DNA of 13,379 nucleotides from Thermoproteota archaeon (GTDB taxonomy: Archaea > Thermoproteota > Thermoprotei > Thermoproteales > Thermocladiaceae), in NCBI GenBank assembly GCA_013153895.1, contig JAADDN010000170.1:1-13379 (forward strand), in the 5' to 3' direction. The notes beneath the pieces were generated by a model that was given only the letters and a program-made list of their open reading frames with translations, had not been told where the DNA came from and made no database searches. This document shows, one piece after another, positions 1 through 7,285 of the stretch. Positions within the stretch are counted from its first letter, which is position 1; each line of letters begins with the position of its first letter. The position numbers and the translations under genes were made by a program.

Positions 1-1039
1 GTATAGCTTCATATGCTTCTTCTGGATAGACTTTAAGATTGATCATCTTTACTACTCTTGGATCAGCAGTTTCAATTCCCATTGCTGCTACGTCTCCTGG
101 CGTGTGATACATCATTATTATTTTTAGACATTCCATACTCTCCTTAGGCCAGTGATAGACTGTTCCTGGGTTAACATTATCTATATGTAGGACCTCTAGA
201 TCTCTTGCTACACTCCTGATCCCGTGGAAGAGTCTCTCTATTGCTTCTGGATTTGGTCTTGGAAACTCTATTTTCCCAACATCCTTACTCATGTATGTTA
301 ATATGTCTGCTTGTCTACCTAATCTAAAGTTGCGTACTCCAGCTCTATATAGAGCTTCTACTTCTTTAACAATTTTGTCTGGACTTCTCATGATTGGTGG
401 TCCTCTCCTCACTGTTATACAGAAGCTGCATCCTCCTGTTAAATATCGTGGGCAGGATCTATATGTCTCTATCTCAGCTATGAGGTTCTTTCCATGACAT
501 GGATGTTGTGTAACTATTTTAGCTCCCTTAATAGCAAATATGTCTACTAGTGAATAATCTCTATGCTGCATGTCTGGATCTATCTTACTTATCTGTAGAG
601 AGTTTCTAAGAAGCTCATATATTACTAGGTCTGGATCTCCTGTTATCACTAGGTCATAATGTTTCTTAAATGTTGATGGTTCTATAGCTATCTCTCCTCC
701 TTCCGATATATATCCGAAACGTGCTACAGGTCCGCAGAGTATTTTCAATTTTGTTCTTGCTAGATTACTCACCTTTATCAGCTCCTCGTAGGTTATTGGA
801 CTATACTTCAAGTATTTTCCAGGTGTTACTGCACCAGCTATAACTATGATGAGCTTCCACTCATCTCTTAGAATTGTGAGGTCTCTCCTGAGATCATCAA
901 TAGTGATGTATCTTACATATATTGAATCATCTATACTCCATATTGCTCCAGCAATATATCTAGGATAGATATCTATGTATGGAGGTACTCCAAGTCCTGC
1001 TGGCTCATCACTATAACCATCTATGATCAATATCTTCAC
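1..1039 (-). CDS. Radical SAM protein, COG1031-like (3' end beyond window)
   Basis: Only the first 346 residues are in the window; the C-terminus lies left of base 1. The N-terminus (residues 1-140) holds a conserved block with DGYSDEPAGLGVPPY at 7-21 and YPRYIAGAIW at 25-34. This resembles the archaeal Fe-S oxidoreductase family COG1031, which usually ends in a helix-hairpin-helix domain that cannot be seen here. The radical SAM cluster motif is C196-x7-C204-x2-C207 (SCPRYLTGGCSFC), longer than the usual CX3CX2C, so a [4Fe-4S]/SAM enzyme is expected. The substrate is unknown. Start: GTG at 1039, preceded by GAGG five bases upstream and by a TATA box at 1069-1076; an in-frame stop at 1070-1072 rules out a longer start. 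The COG assignment is from memory of the family signature. The radical SAM call is firm. Confidence 0.85.
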   Translation of the reverse strand, partial: MKILIIDGYSDEPAGLGVPPYIDIYPRYIAGAIWSIDDSIYVRYITIDDLRRDLTILRDEWKLIIVIAGAVTPGKYLKYSPITYEELIKVSNLARTKLKILCGPVARFGYISEGGEIAIEPSTFKKHYDLVITGDPDLVIYELLRNSLQISKIDPDMQHRDYSLVDIFAIKGAKIVTQHPCHGKNLIAEIETYRSCPRYLTGGCSFCITVRRGPPIMRSPDKIVKEVEALYRAGVRNFRLGRQADILTYMSKDVGKIEFPRPNPEAIERLFHGIRSVARDLEVLHIDNVNPGTVYHWPKESMECLKIIMMYHTPGDVAAMGIETADPRVVKMINLKVYPEEAYEAI

Positions 1040-1068
1040 GAGATCCTCAACATATCTCGAAGATAGAA

Positions 1069-1076
1069 CTTATAAG
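1069..1076 (-). promoter_or_regulatory. TATA box of the radical SAM gene
   Basis: CTTATAAG, centred about 33 nt before the GTG at 1039. It predicts transcription starting near 1046 and a leader of about 8 nt that still contains GAGG. The element is palindromic, but in the plus direction nothing obvious starts at the matching distance. Confidence 0.55.
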
Positions 1077-1091
1077 CTCGCTGTCGAGATA

Positions 1092-1148
1092 ACTTTCAGT
1101 TCCCCGAAAATCTCCTCACCTATCAGCGACGGGATTGATCATCATTAG
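1092..1148 (-). ncRNA. Box C/D sRNA (2'-O-methylation guide)
   Basis: On the minus strand the elements appear in the right order. Box C is ATGATGA (1145-1139), followed by a 12-nt guide TCAATCCCGTCG, then box D' CTGA (1126-1123), a 3-nt linker, box C' GTGAGGA (1119-1113, one mismatch to RTGATGA), a 13-nt guide GATTTTCGGGGAA, and box D CTGA (1099-1096). Spacers of about 12 nt are the known constraint of archaeal C/D RNPs (L7Ae, Nop5, fibrillarin). By the N+5 rule the predicted methylated targets are the fifth base of CGACGGGATTGA (G) and of TTCCCCGAAAATC (C). I could not place these in rRNA or tRNA from memory. The RNA lies between the divergent radical SAM and uS8 genes. A minus-strand transcript from the AT-rich box at 1166-1175 would start at about 1145, on box C itself. 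Confidence 0.8.
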
Positions 1149-1165
1149 AGTATGTATACGAAAAG

Positions 1166-1175
1166 CTTTTTTAAG
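1166..1175 (+). promoter_or_regulatory. TATA box of rps8, possibly bidirectional
   Basis: CTTTTTTAAG is centred 27 nt before the ATG at 1198, which predicts a leaderless uS8 mRNA. The element is nearly symmetric. Read on the minus strand it would place a start near 1145, at the first base of the neighbouring C/D sRNA. Confidence 0.6.
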
Positions 1176-1197
1176 AAAACGCTCCTATCTCCACAAC

Positions 1198-1590
1198 ATG
1201 GTACTACTTGACGTGCTAGCAAATGCCATGGTAATGATAAAGAACGCAGAAGCAAGAGGACATAAACAAGTCACAATATGGCCAATATCTAAGCTAGTAG
1301 GTAACGTTCTCAGAGTCATGCAGAGATATGGATATATTGGAGAAATAGAGTACATAGATGATGGAAGAGGAGGAAAATTCATAGTACATCTCCTCGGAAA
1401 GATAAACGACTGTGGAGTCATCAAGCCAAGATTCCCAGTAAAGTACAGAGATATCACTAAGTGGGAGGAGAAGTACCTACCGTCAAGAGACATAGGAATA
1501 CTAATAATATCAACATCAAAAGGAGTAATGAGCCATATAGAGGCAAAGCAGAACAAGATAGGAGGAGTACTTCTAGCATACGTGTACTAA
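1198..1590 (+). CDS. rps8: 30S ribosomal protein uS8 (S8/S15a family)
   Basis: 130 residues, the standard archaeal length. uS8 binds the central domain of 16S rRNA. The N-terminus MVLLDVLANAMVMIKNAE matches the archaeal/eukaryotic uS8 signature, and the C-terminal half shows the STSKGVMSH-type motif (residues 106-114, usual form STS.G.M.H) and a final GGVLLAYVY. The frame stays open upstream to a TTG at 1135, but ATG 1198 is chosen because conserved homology begins there, a TATA box lies 27 nt upstream, and the extension would overlap the C/D sRNA. The gene stands alone: its usual spc-operon partners (uS14 and uL5 before, uL6 after) are absent, and its stop is separated by one base from the stop of the convergent oppC gene. 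Confidence 0.96.
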   Translation: MVLLDVLANAMVMIKNAEARGHKQVTIWPISKLVGNVLRVMQRYGYIGEIEYIDDGRGGKFIVHLLGKINDCGVIKPRFPVKYRDITKWEEKYLPSRDIGILIISTSKGVMSHIEAKQNKIGGVLLAYVY

Positions 1591-1591
1591 G

Positions 1592-2443
1592 TTACGTTCC
1601 TCTAATTATTTCTGTTAATCCTTCTCCAAGTAGTAAAAATCCTAGTGTTGCAATAAATATCATTAGTCCAGGAAAGAACGTTGTCCACCATACGCCATGA
1701 ATTATATCTCCTCTAGAGAGAGATATGTCAACTCCCCAGTCAGGCTGTGTTGGAGGTAATCCTACTCCTAGGAAGCTTAATCCAGCTTCTGTAATTATTG
1801 CATCTGCGAAGTTGAGAGCTAGTACTGGGACAGCTACTGGAATAACATTTGGAGCAACATAGTACCTCAATGTTGTTAATAGTGGAGCTCCAGCTGCTTT
1901 AGCTGCCTCTACATATAACTGCTCTTTAACGGTTAATGTTGTTCCTCTTATAACTCTGAAGTATGTAGGCACGTAGATTACTGCTAGTGATAAAGCAACA
2001 TTGAGTAGTCCAGGACCAAGCACGAAGGATATTACCATTGCCAATATTATTCCTGGAAATGCATACATACTGTCCATGAGGAAAGTAAGTACCTTGTCTA
2101 TTGCTCCCCCAACATAGCCTGATAACAAGCCTAGTGGTACTCCTATGAGAGCAGCGATAGCAACTGCAAGAAGTGCCACTGTTAAACTATTTCGTGCTCC
2201 ATAGACCAATCTTGACCAAATGTCTTGCCCTAGGAAGTTCGTGCCAAGTGGATGTTTAGGATCTACAAATGGAGGTATATATGGTCTAGCAACTTCTGCT
2301 GTTGGATCATATGGTGTGAGATATGGTGCAAGAACTGCTAATAGTATTAAGGTAACTATTATTGCTAGTCCTGCGATTATGAGTACGTTTGGTCTAAACT
2401 TCTTGAAGAGTCTTCTCTTGAGTAGCAGGTCAAGTATGTTCAT
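1592..2443 (-). CDS. oppC: Oligopeptide/dipeptide-type ABC importer permease (OppC/DppC family)
   Basis: 283 residues; integral membrane subunit of a peptide/nickel-type importer. A cytoplasmic N-terminal stretch leads to a first membrane helix (about 20-41). The family hallmark HPLGTNFLGQDIWSRLVYGAR follows at 64-84 and about five more helices after it. The ATPase-contacting EAA loop is visible (EAAKAAG at 179-185, then P198). The usual C-terminal DPR ending is replaced by GEGLTEIIRGT, so the tail is slightly short. The gene is last in the minus-strand transporter block, 10 bp after oppB, so it is surely co-transcribed and pairs with OppB to form the channel. Substrate cannot be decided from sequence: peptides are usual, but sugars or oligosaccharides are also carried by archaeal members. 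Its 3' end meets uS8 tail to tail with a one-base gap. Confidence 0.93.
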   Translation of the reverse strand: MNILDLLLKRRLFKKFRPNVLIIAGLAIIVTLILLAVLAPYLTPYDPTAEVARPYIPPFVDPKHPLGTNFLGQDIWSRLVYGARNSLTVALLAVAIAALIGVPLGLLSGYVGGAIDKVLTFLMDSMYAFPGIILAMVISFVLGPGLLNVALSLAVIYVPTYFRVIRGTTLTVKEQLYVEAAKAAGAPLLTTLRYYVAPNVIPVAVPVLALNFADAIITEAGLSFLGVGLPPTQPDWGVDISLSRGDIIHGVWWTTFFPGLMIFIATLGFLLLGEGLTEIIRGT

Positions 2444-2453
2444 TATCTCACCT

Positions 2454-3467
2454 TCAGTATCTAACTCTAGGATCTATTAAGGAGTATATTATGTCAACTA
2501 CGGTGTTAACTATGACAACTATGAATGCGTAGATCACTATTGCAGCTTGAACAGCATTATAATCTCTAGCTAATATCGACTCTACGAGAAATGTCCCTAG
2601 TCCAGGCCATCCGAAGGTTGACTCTGTAAGTACAGCTCCTCCAAGTAATAACGCTATCTGAAGTCCAGCAATGATTATGAATGGTATTATAGCGTTACGT
2701 AATCCATAGTTGATTAGTATCCTCTTTTCAGGAATTCCTCTAGCACGTGCAGCACGAACATAATCAGAGAATAATGCTTCCATCATAGCTTGCCTAAGTG
2801 TGCGCGACATGACTCCAGATATCACGAATCCTAACGTTATCGAGGGTAATATCAAATGCTCTAACGCATTTATAAAGACCGGCCAGTTACCCTCAATTAG
2901 TGCATCGATAGTCAGAAGACCAGTTATCGGATGTAATGGATGCATAATGAGTACTTCTGGATCTATTCTACCACTAGTAGGGAACCACTTCAAGTATACA
3001 CCAAAGATAAGTTGAAGTATTAATCCTAGCCAGAAGACTGGTATCGCATATGTAGCAACAGTGTAAAATCTTGCTAATCTATCAAATATTTTGAACTTTG
3101 CGGAAAGTAATGCTATAACGAGGGCAAGTATTATTGCTATGATCGAAGAGTATAATGTGAGCTCTACGGTTGCCGCAACCCTAGGCCATATTAGCTCACT
3201 AACAGGTATCCTCCATCTGTAAGATATGCCAAAATGTCCTGTAAATGCATCTACTAGAAAGTCTATATATTGTAGCCAGAGGGGTTTATCAAGTCCAAGC
3301 TCATGTTCAAGCTGCTTAACGAACTCTGGATTCGCTTTAGGTCCTAGAATCACTGTTATAGGATTGCCTGGCAACACTCTTAGAACTATGAACGTTATCG
3401 TTAGGAGTATTATGACTAGTAATGGTGCTGTTGCAATTCTGGTTATTATGTATCGTGCTAGAGACAT
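2454..3467 (-). CDS. oppB: Oligopeptide/dipeptide-type ABC importer permease (OppB/DppB family)
   Basis: 337 residues, full length for the family. The start MSLARYIITRIATAPLLVII and the motifs LRVLPGNP (29-36) and ELGLDKPLWLQY (56-67) are characteristic of OppB. About six membrane helices are evident, and the EAA-type loop lies at about 226-252 (DYVRAARARGIPEKRI then GLRNAIIP). It closes with SLIDPRVRY, the standard ending. Start ATG 3467 has a TATA box centred about 28 nt upstream, so the oppB-oppC pair probably also has its own leaderless promoter 75 bp downstream of oppA. It forms the transmembrane pore with OppC, energised by OppD and OppF encoded further upstream. Confidence 0.94.
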   Translation of the reverse strand: MSLARYIITRIATAPLLVIILLTITFIVLRVLPGNPITVILGPKANPEFVKQLEHELGLDKPLWLQYIDFLVDAFTGHFGISYRWRIPVSELIWPRVAATVELTLYSSIIAIILALVIALLSAKFKIFDRLARFYTVATYAIPVFWLGLILQLIFGVYLKWFPTSGRIDPEVLIMHPLHPITGLLTIDALIEGNWPVFINALEHLILPSITLGFVISGVMSRTLRQAMMEALFSDYVRAARARGIPEKRILINYGLRNAIIPFIIIAGLQIALLLGGAVLTESTFGWPGLGTFLVESILARDYNAVQAAIVIYAFIVVIVNTVVDIIYSLIDPRVRY

Positions 3468-3490
3468 TACGCGAAGATATGAATGATAAA

Positions 3491-3500
3491 TAAAATATAA
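3491..3500 (-). promoter_or_regulatory. TATA box of oppB
   Basis: On the minus strand this reads TTATATTTTA, centred about 28 nt before the ATG at 3467, consistent with a leaderless oppBC transcript separate from oppA. Confidence 0.55.
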
Positions 3501-3510
3501 GTGTTTTATG

Positions 3511-3520
3511 ACGAAAAAGA
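3511..3520 (-). terminator. Possible T-tract terminator after oppA
   Basis: The minus strand reads TCTTTTTCGT about 24 nt beyond the oppA stop codon. Archaeal RNA polymerase can terminate on short T runs without a hairpin. The tract lies just before the oppB TATA box, which fits an internal transcript boundary. Five T residues is weak evidence. Confidence 0.3.
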
Positions 3521-3542
3521 GGATTTACGAGTTCTTATTTGG

Positions 3543-5153
3543 TCATGACGTCTTATATAGACTATAGAACCATAACACTCCGGAGGGGTCAAGATATACG
3601 CCTCTCACGTTCTTTCTTGCAACAAGCACGTACTCGTATATTGGTATCCATAATGGTATGACTGGAACGTCCTTAGCCATTATCTCTTGAACTTCACGGT
3701 ATAGTTCTATTCTTTTTTCAAGATTTGGCGTCTTTATTGCTTCATCTAGAAGTTTATCGACTAGACTATTATTGTAGTCTGTTGTAGTTTTATCATATCC
3801 ACTATGTAGGAAGAACATGAGGTAGTCACTTGGTCCAAGATAGTCAGGGTACCAGCCTAGCAGAAATATGTCAAATTTTCTAGCTTTAGCACTATCTTGT
3901 AAGAATGTTCCCCACTCTTCACCTATCACTTTCACATTTATGAGTCCTGAAGCTTCGAGAGCGTTCTTTATTGCTTGAGCAACATATGCTTCAAGTGGGC
4001 CATAATGATCAGTAGTGTATCCTAGCACGAGCTGTAGCTTATGATTTGGAGTATAGCCAGCTTCTTCAAGTAGCTTATCTGCGATTTCTATGGCCTTCCT
4101 AGTGCTATTTAACACATAGATCTTGAAGACAGGGTCATAATATAGCTTGAGTACTGGTGTCACCATGCTGTATAGAGGTTTAGCGTATCCATGGAATATG
4201 TCATTAATGATCTTAGGTAGAGCTAGGTTGTATATTAAATATGCTAGTGCTCTACGTACGCGTACGTCTCTCACTTTTTCTGTAGCTATTACTAGGTACC
4301 TTATGAAGGGTGGGAAGCCTTTATAAACTACCAGGTTCGGGTTCTTCTCTAATGATACTAGATCTTGTATAGGTATGTGCCTATATGCGATATCTATGCT
4401 TCCCTTCTCGAGAGCCATGATCATAGAGTTTGGATCTTTGAAGAATCTTATTATTATCTCATCAACTTTAGGCATGAACTTCTTATTCCAATAACCATCA
4501 AATCTCTTCAGAATTATGTACTGACCTGGCACAAATTTCACAACCTCGAAAGGTCCCGTACCTATTGGATGAAGATCAAACTGGCTGCCCATTTTTTCAG
4601 CAACATCTTTAGGTATTGGTGCAGCTACAGTAAACGATAGTACTGGTAGAACTAGTGCTGGAGCTTTAACTATGAACTCTACCTCGTACTTTCCTATAGC
4701 TTTAACATCCTTAAAAACCATCTGTAACATCCAGGATGGTTCTGTTCCCTCCTTAATTGCGCTCTTTATTGCATAAACTACATCTTCTGCAGTTAGTTCT
4801 TCACCATTCTGGAATTTCACTCCCTTACGTAGATAGAATATCCATACAGTACCATTATCTTTTACAACCCACTTATATGCTAACCATGGTTCAAATTTTC
4901 CAGTAGTTGCATTATACCTGACTAAGGTATCGAAGACATTGTACACTATCTCACAAGACATGAAGTCATATGCTAACCTTGGATCTAGGTGAGTTACTGT
5001 GTCTGTCGTTCCTATAACTATGATAACTTGTTTTTGAGACCTTACTTGTTTTGTTGGGAGGTGCCTACTTACTGAGAGGTAGTATCCTACTCCTGCTGCT
5101 ATTACTATTATGACTATTATCGCTATTATTGCTCCAATCAGTTTCTTACGCAC
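3543..5153 (-). CDS. oppA: Extracellular solute-binding protein, family 5 (OppA/DppA type)
   Basis: 536 residues, usual size for the family. It captures substrate outside the membrane and delivers it to OppB/OppC. Residues 1-4 are basic (MRKK) and a hydrophobic segment spans 5-26. No lipobox cysteine follows, so the protein is probably held by an uncleaved N-terminal helix, or cleaved by a signal peptidase, rather than lipid-anchored. Family landmarks are LDPRLAYD (56-63), the block WIFYLRKGVKFQNGEELTAE (104-123), PIGTGPFEV (196-204) and RRALAYLIY (300-308). The start is GTG 5153, with a TATA box 27 nt upstream. It lies between the ATPase genes and the permease genes, with its own promoter on one side and a possible terminator on the other. 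Peptide binding is the default assumption; the ligand is not determined. Confidence 0.92.
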   Translation of the reverse strand: MRKKLIGAIIAIIVIIVIAAGVGYYLSVSRHLPTKQVRSQKQVIIVIGTTDTVTHLDPRLAYDFMSCEIVYNVFDTLVRYNATTGKFEPWLAYKWVVKDNGTVWIFYLRKGVKFQNGEELTAEDVVYAIKSAIKEGTEPSWMLQMVFKDVKAIGKYEVEFIVKAPALVLPVLSFTVAAPIPKDVAEKMGSQFDLHPIGTGPFEVVKFVPGQYIILKRFDGYWNKKFMPKVDEIIIRFFKDPNSMIMALEKGSIDIAYRHIPIQDLVSLEKNPNLVVYKGFPPFIRYLVIATEKVRDVRVRRALAYLIYNLALPKIINDIFHGYAKPLYSMVTPVLKLYYDPVFKIYVLNSTRKAIEIADKLLEEAGYTPNHKLQLVLGYTTDHYGPLEAYVAQAIKNALEASGLINVKVIGEEWGTFLQDSAKARKFDIFLLGWYPDYLGPSDYLMFFLHSGYDKTTTDYNNSLVDKLLDEAIKTPNLEKRIELYREVQEIMAKDVPVIPLWIPIYEYVLVARKNVRGVYLDPSGVLWFYSLYKTS

Positions 5154-5176
5154 GAGCTATATATTGCTAAAGAGAG

Positions 5177-5184
5177 ATTTTAAT
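5177..5184 (-). promoter_or_regulatory. TATA box of oppA
   Basis: The minus strand reads ATTAAAAT, centred 27 nt before the GTG at 5153. The distance supports a leaderless mRNA that begins on the GTG itself. It would let the binding protein be expressed independently of, and more strongly than, the ATPase genes. Confidence 0.6.
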
Positions 5185-5215
5185 GATTATTAGAGCACTA
5201 TAGGTCTATTTTCAC

Positions 5216-6223
5216 TCACCTTCTGACGTAGTGCCAGCATCTTACGTAATGTCCCAAGTATACTTCTACAAGTGGAGGTTCCTCTTTCAGACATATATCA
5301 AGCTTTTCAGGACATCTTGAAGCAAATCTACATCCCTTAATCTCTCCTATAGGAGAAGGAGGTTCAGAGACTTCTCTTACTCTAGGAAGCTTACAAGTAT
5401 CAGGATCTATAACAGAGCTCATTAACAGTCTCGTATATGGATGTAGAGGTTCATCGATTATTGCCTGAGAATCTCCAAGCTCAACTATCTTTCCTAGGTA
5501 CATTACTGCAATCCTATTACATATATTCTGTGCGAGTGCTATGCTATGCGTTATGAATATGTATGTGAGCTTCATCTCATCTCTCAATCTTAATAAGAGA
5601 GCTATTATTCTAGCCTGTATTGAGACATCTAAATTTGATGTAGGTTCATCGGCAACAATGAGTCGTGGATTTAAGATTAAAGCTCTCGCAATAACAACTC
5701 TCTGACGTTGACCACCAGATAGTTCTCTAGGATATCTATCATAGTACTCTTCTGGAGGTACAAGACCAACTTTTTCCATAATCTTCATTACAAGTTCTCT
5801 CTTCTCTTCTCCCTTAGCTATACCATGTATCTCTAGAGGATGTCCTATAAAATCTCCTATCTTCATCTTTGGATTCAGTGCTGAGTATGGATCCTGAAAT
5901 ATTATCTGAAGCTCTCTTCTTAAAACTCTTAGCTCTTTCTCCCTAAGCTTAGCTATGTCGACGGTTCTCTTAAGGAGAGAACTTCTATAAATTATGCTTC
6001 CAGATGTTGGTCTTATGAGTCCAATGATAAGTCTTCCTAACGTAGATTTTCCACAGCCGCTTTCTCCTACTATTCCAAATATCTCGTTCTCGTAGACCTC
6101 AAATGATACGTCATCAACAGCTTTCACATATAGCCTAGATTTTCCTAACAATCTGTCAATAAGTGAACGTTCAACTGGAAAATACTTCTTAAGATCTTGT
6201 ACATGAAGTATAGGTTCAGGCAT
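5216..6223 (-). CDS. oppF: Peptide-type ABC importer ATPase (OppF/DppF family)
   Basis: 335 residues, one of two cytoplasmic ATPases of the importer. All nucleotide-binding motifs are intact: Walker A GESGCGKST (53-61), Q-loop Q110, signature LSGGQ (168-172), Walker B LIVADEP (188-194) and switch histidine H226. The C-terminal extension (about 235-335), specific to the OppD/OppF group, holds HPYT (261-264) and cysteines C298, C304, C311 and C329. These match the cysteine set known to bind a [4Fe-4S] cluster in some relatives. Its first 8 bases overlap the end of oppD. A GGTG sequence 8 bases before the ATG serves as ribosome binding site inside oppD, so the two are translationally linked. The stop lies 62 bp before the oppA start. 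Confidence 0.95.
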   Translation of the reverse strand: MPEPILHVQDLKKYFPVERSLIDRLLGKSRLYVKAVDDVSFEVYENEIFGIVGESGCGKSTLGRLIIGLIRPTSGSIIYRSSLLKRTVDIAKLREKELRVLRRELQIIFQDPYSALNPKMKIGDFIGHPLEIHGIAKGEEKRELVMKIMEKVGLVPPEEYYDRYPRELSGGQRQRVVIARALILNPRLIVADEPTSNLDVSIQARIIALLLRLRDEMKLTYIFITHSIALAQNICNRIAVMYLGKIVELGDSQAIIDEPLHPYTRLLMSSVIDPDTCKLPRVREVSEPPSPIGEIKGCRFASRCPEKLDICLKEEPPLVEVYLGHYVRCWHYVRR

Positions 6224-7160
6224 ACATCCAGCACCTTACTTTCCTACCTCCCAAGTCTATTAATGGAGGATCTTCTTTTAGACATTGATCTCTTGCGTAT
6301 CTACATCGGTTAGAGAAGGGACATCCTTGAGTATTTGGAAGTTCTATCTTCTCAATATCAAATCTTCTGAAATCTATCTTAGAACGTACACGAGGTATAC
6401 ATTCCATAAGCATCTGCGTGTAAGGATGTAATGGTTCTTTTCTTATATCTTCTGTAGAAGCTTCCTCAACTATTTCTCCACTATACATGACCGTTATATT
6501 ATCACTTATGGATAATGCTAAACTTAGGTCATGGGTTATGAACATTATCGATGTACCATATTCATCACGTAGATCTCTAAGCATTGAAAGTACCTGCATC
6601 TGAGTCACAACATCAAGAGCAGTTGTAGGTTCGTCAGCTATTATGAGATCAGGATTCGTAGCTATTGCCATAGCTATACAGAACCTCTGTTTCATACCTC
6701 CTGAAAGTTGATGAGGATAATCATATACTCTCTCACTAGGAATACCAAACCTCTTTGCTAATGTCTCTGCAATCTTTATACCCTCCTCCCATCTAAGCCT
6801 CTTATGAACGTATAGAAGTTCAGCAATATGATCACATATCTTCATTACTGGATTAAAAGTTGCAGAAGGATCTTGAAATATTATACCAATACGTGAGCCA
6901 CGTATCTTCTGCATTTCTTTTTCACTGATATTCAGAATATCTATACCGTCAAATATTATCTTACCCTTAGTTATCCTAGCATTACTAGGGAGAACTCTAA
7001 GTATAGCTGCTGCAAGTGTAGATTTTCCACTACCACTCTCACCAACTATAGCTCTTATCTCTCCTTTTCTCATCATTAACGTAACATCACGTAGAGCTAG
7101 TACGTTCCTCCTACCTATCCTGTACACTACTTCCAAATTATGTATTTCCAGAATATTCAC
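6216..7160 (-). CDS. oppD: Peptide-type ABC importer ATPase (OppD/DppD family)
   Basis: 314 residues, partner of OppF. Walker A GESGSGKST (40-48), Q-loop Q96, signature LSGGM (152-156), Walker B LIIADEP (172-178) and switch H210 are all present. The C-terminal OppD/F domain carries HPYT (245-248) and cysteines C280, C286, C293 and C310, a likely [4Fe-4S] ligand set. It is the first gene of the minus-strand transporter block and diverges from eL32. GTG 7160 is taken as start because the first beta strand (ILEIHNLEVVY) begins right after it. However, the nearest good TATA box is only about 12 nt upstream, which would put transcription start inside the gene, so the true promoter or start is uncertain (next possible start TTG 7136). 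Confidence 0.94.
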   Translation of the reverse strand: MNILEIHNLEVVYRIGRRNVLALRDVTLMMRKGEIRAIVGESGSGKSTLAAAILRVLPSNARITKGKIIFDGIDILNISEKEMQKIRGSRIGIIFQDPSATFNPVMKICDHIAELLYVHKRLRWEEGIKIAETLAKRFGIPSERVYDYPHQLSGGMKQRFCIAMAIATNPDLIIADEPTTALDVVTQMQVLSMLRDLRDEYGTSIMFITHDLSLALSISDNITVMYSGEIVEEASTEDIRKEPLHPYTQMLMECIPRVRSKIDFRRFDIEKIELPNTQGCPFSNRCRYARDQCLKEDPPLIDLGGRKVRCWMYA

Positions 7161-7167
7161 ATCCGCC

Positions 7168-7176
7168 TTATATAAG
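7168..7176 (-). promoter_or_regulatory. TATA-like element upstream of oppD
   Basis: Reads CTTATATAA on the minus strand, a good archaeal TATA box, but centred only about 12 nt before the GTG at 7160. Standard spacing would start the transcript near 7146, inside the coding region. It may belong to a shorter form, or the functional promoter may be the weaker AT-rich stretch near 7181-7197. Confidence 0.4.
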
Positions 7177-7247
7177 ACTTAATGAAAAGTTAATAAGCAT
7201 GTCTCGACAAGATGTCTCTCACTGAGCTGTTCTCCATACTACGACAA

Positions 7248-7256
7248 TTTTAAATA
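7248..7256 (+). promoter_or_regulatory. TATA box of the eL32-eL19 pair
   Basis: TTTTAAATA, centred at 7252. It predicts transcription start near 7278, about 8 nt before the ATG at 7286. This excludes TTG 7262 and argues against ATG 7271 as the start of eL32. Confidence 0.55.
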
Positions 7257-7285
7257 CCGTATTGAGCTATATGTCTCGCATAGTC

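Noticed and set aside
1005..1011. GTGATGA on the minus strand as a C box
   Set aside because: Lies inside the radical SAM coding region (Ser-Asp-Glu codons) with no D box at 10-20 nt. The same applies to the copy in oppD near 6564-6570.
1135..1197. N-terminal extension of uS8 from TTG 1135
   Set aside because: Conserved homology starts at ATG 1198, a TATA box lies 27 nt before it, and the extension overlaps a C/D sRNA.
7199..7235. Another C/D sRNA in the oppD-eL32 gap
   Set aside because: Only a poor C-like AAGATGT and one CTGA at the wrong spacing; no C'/D pair.
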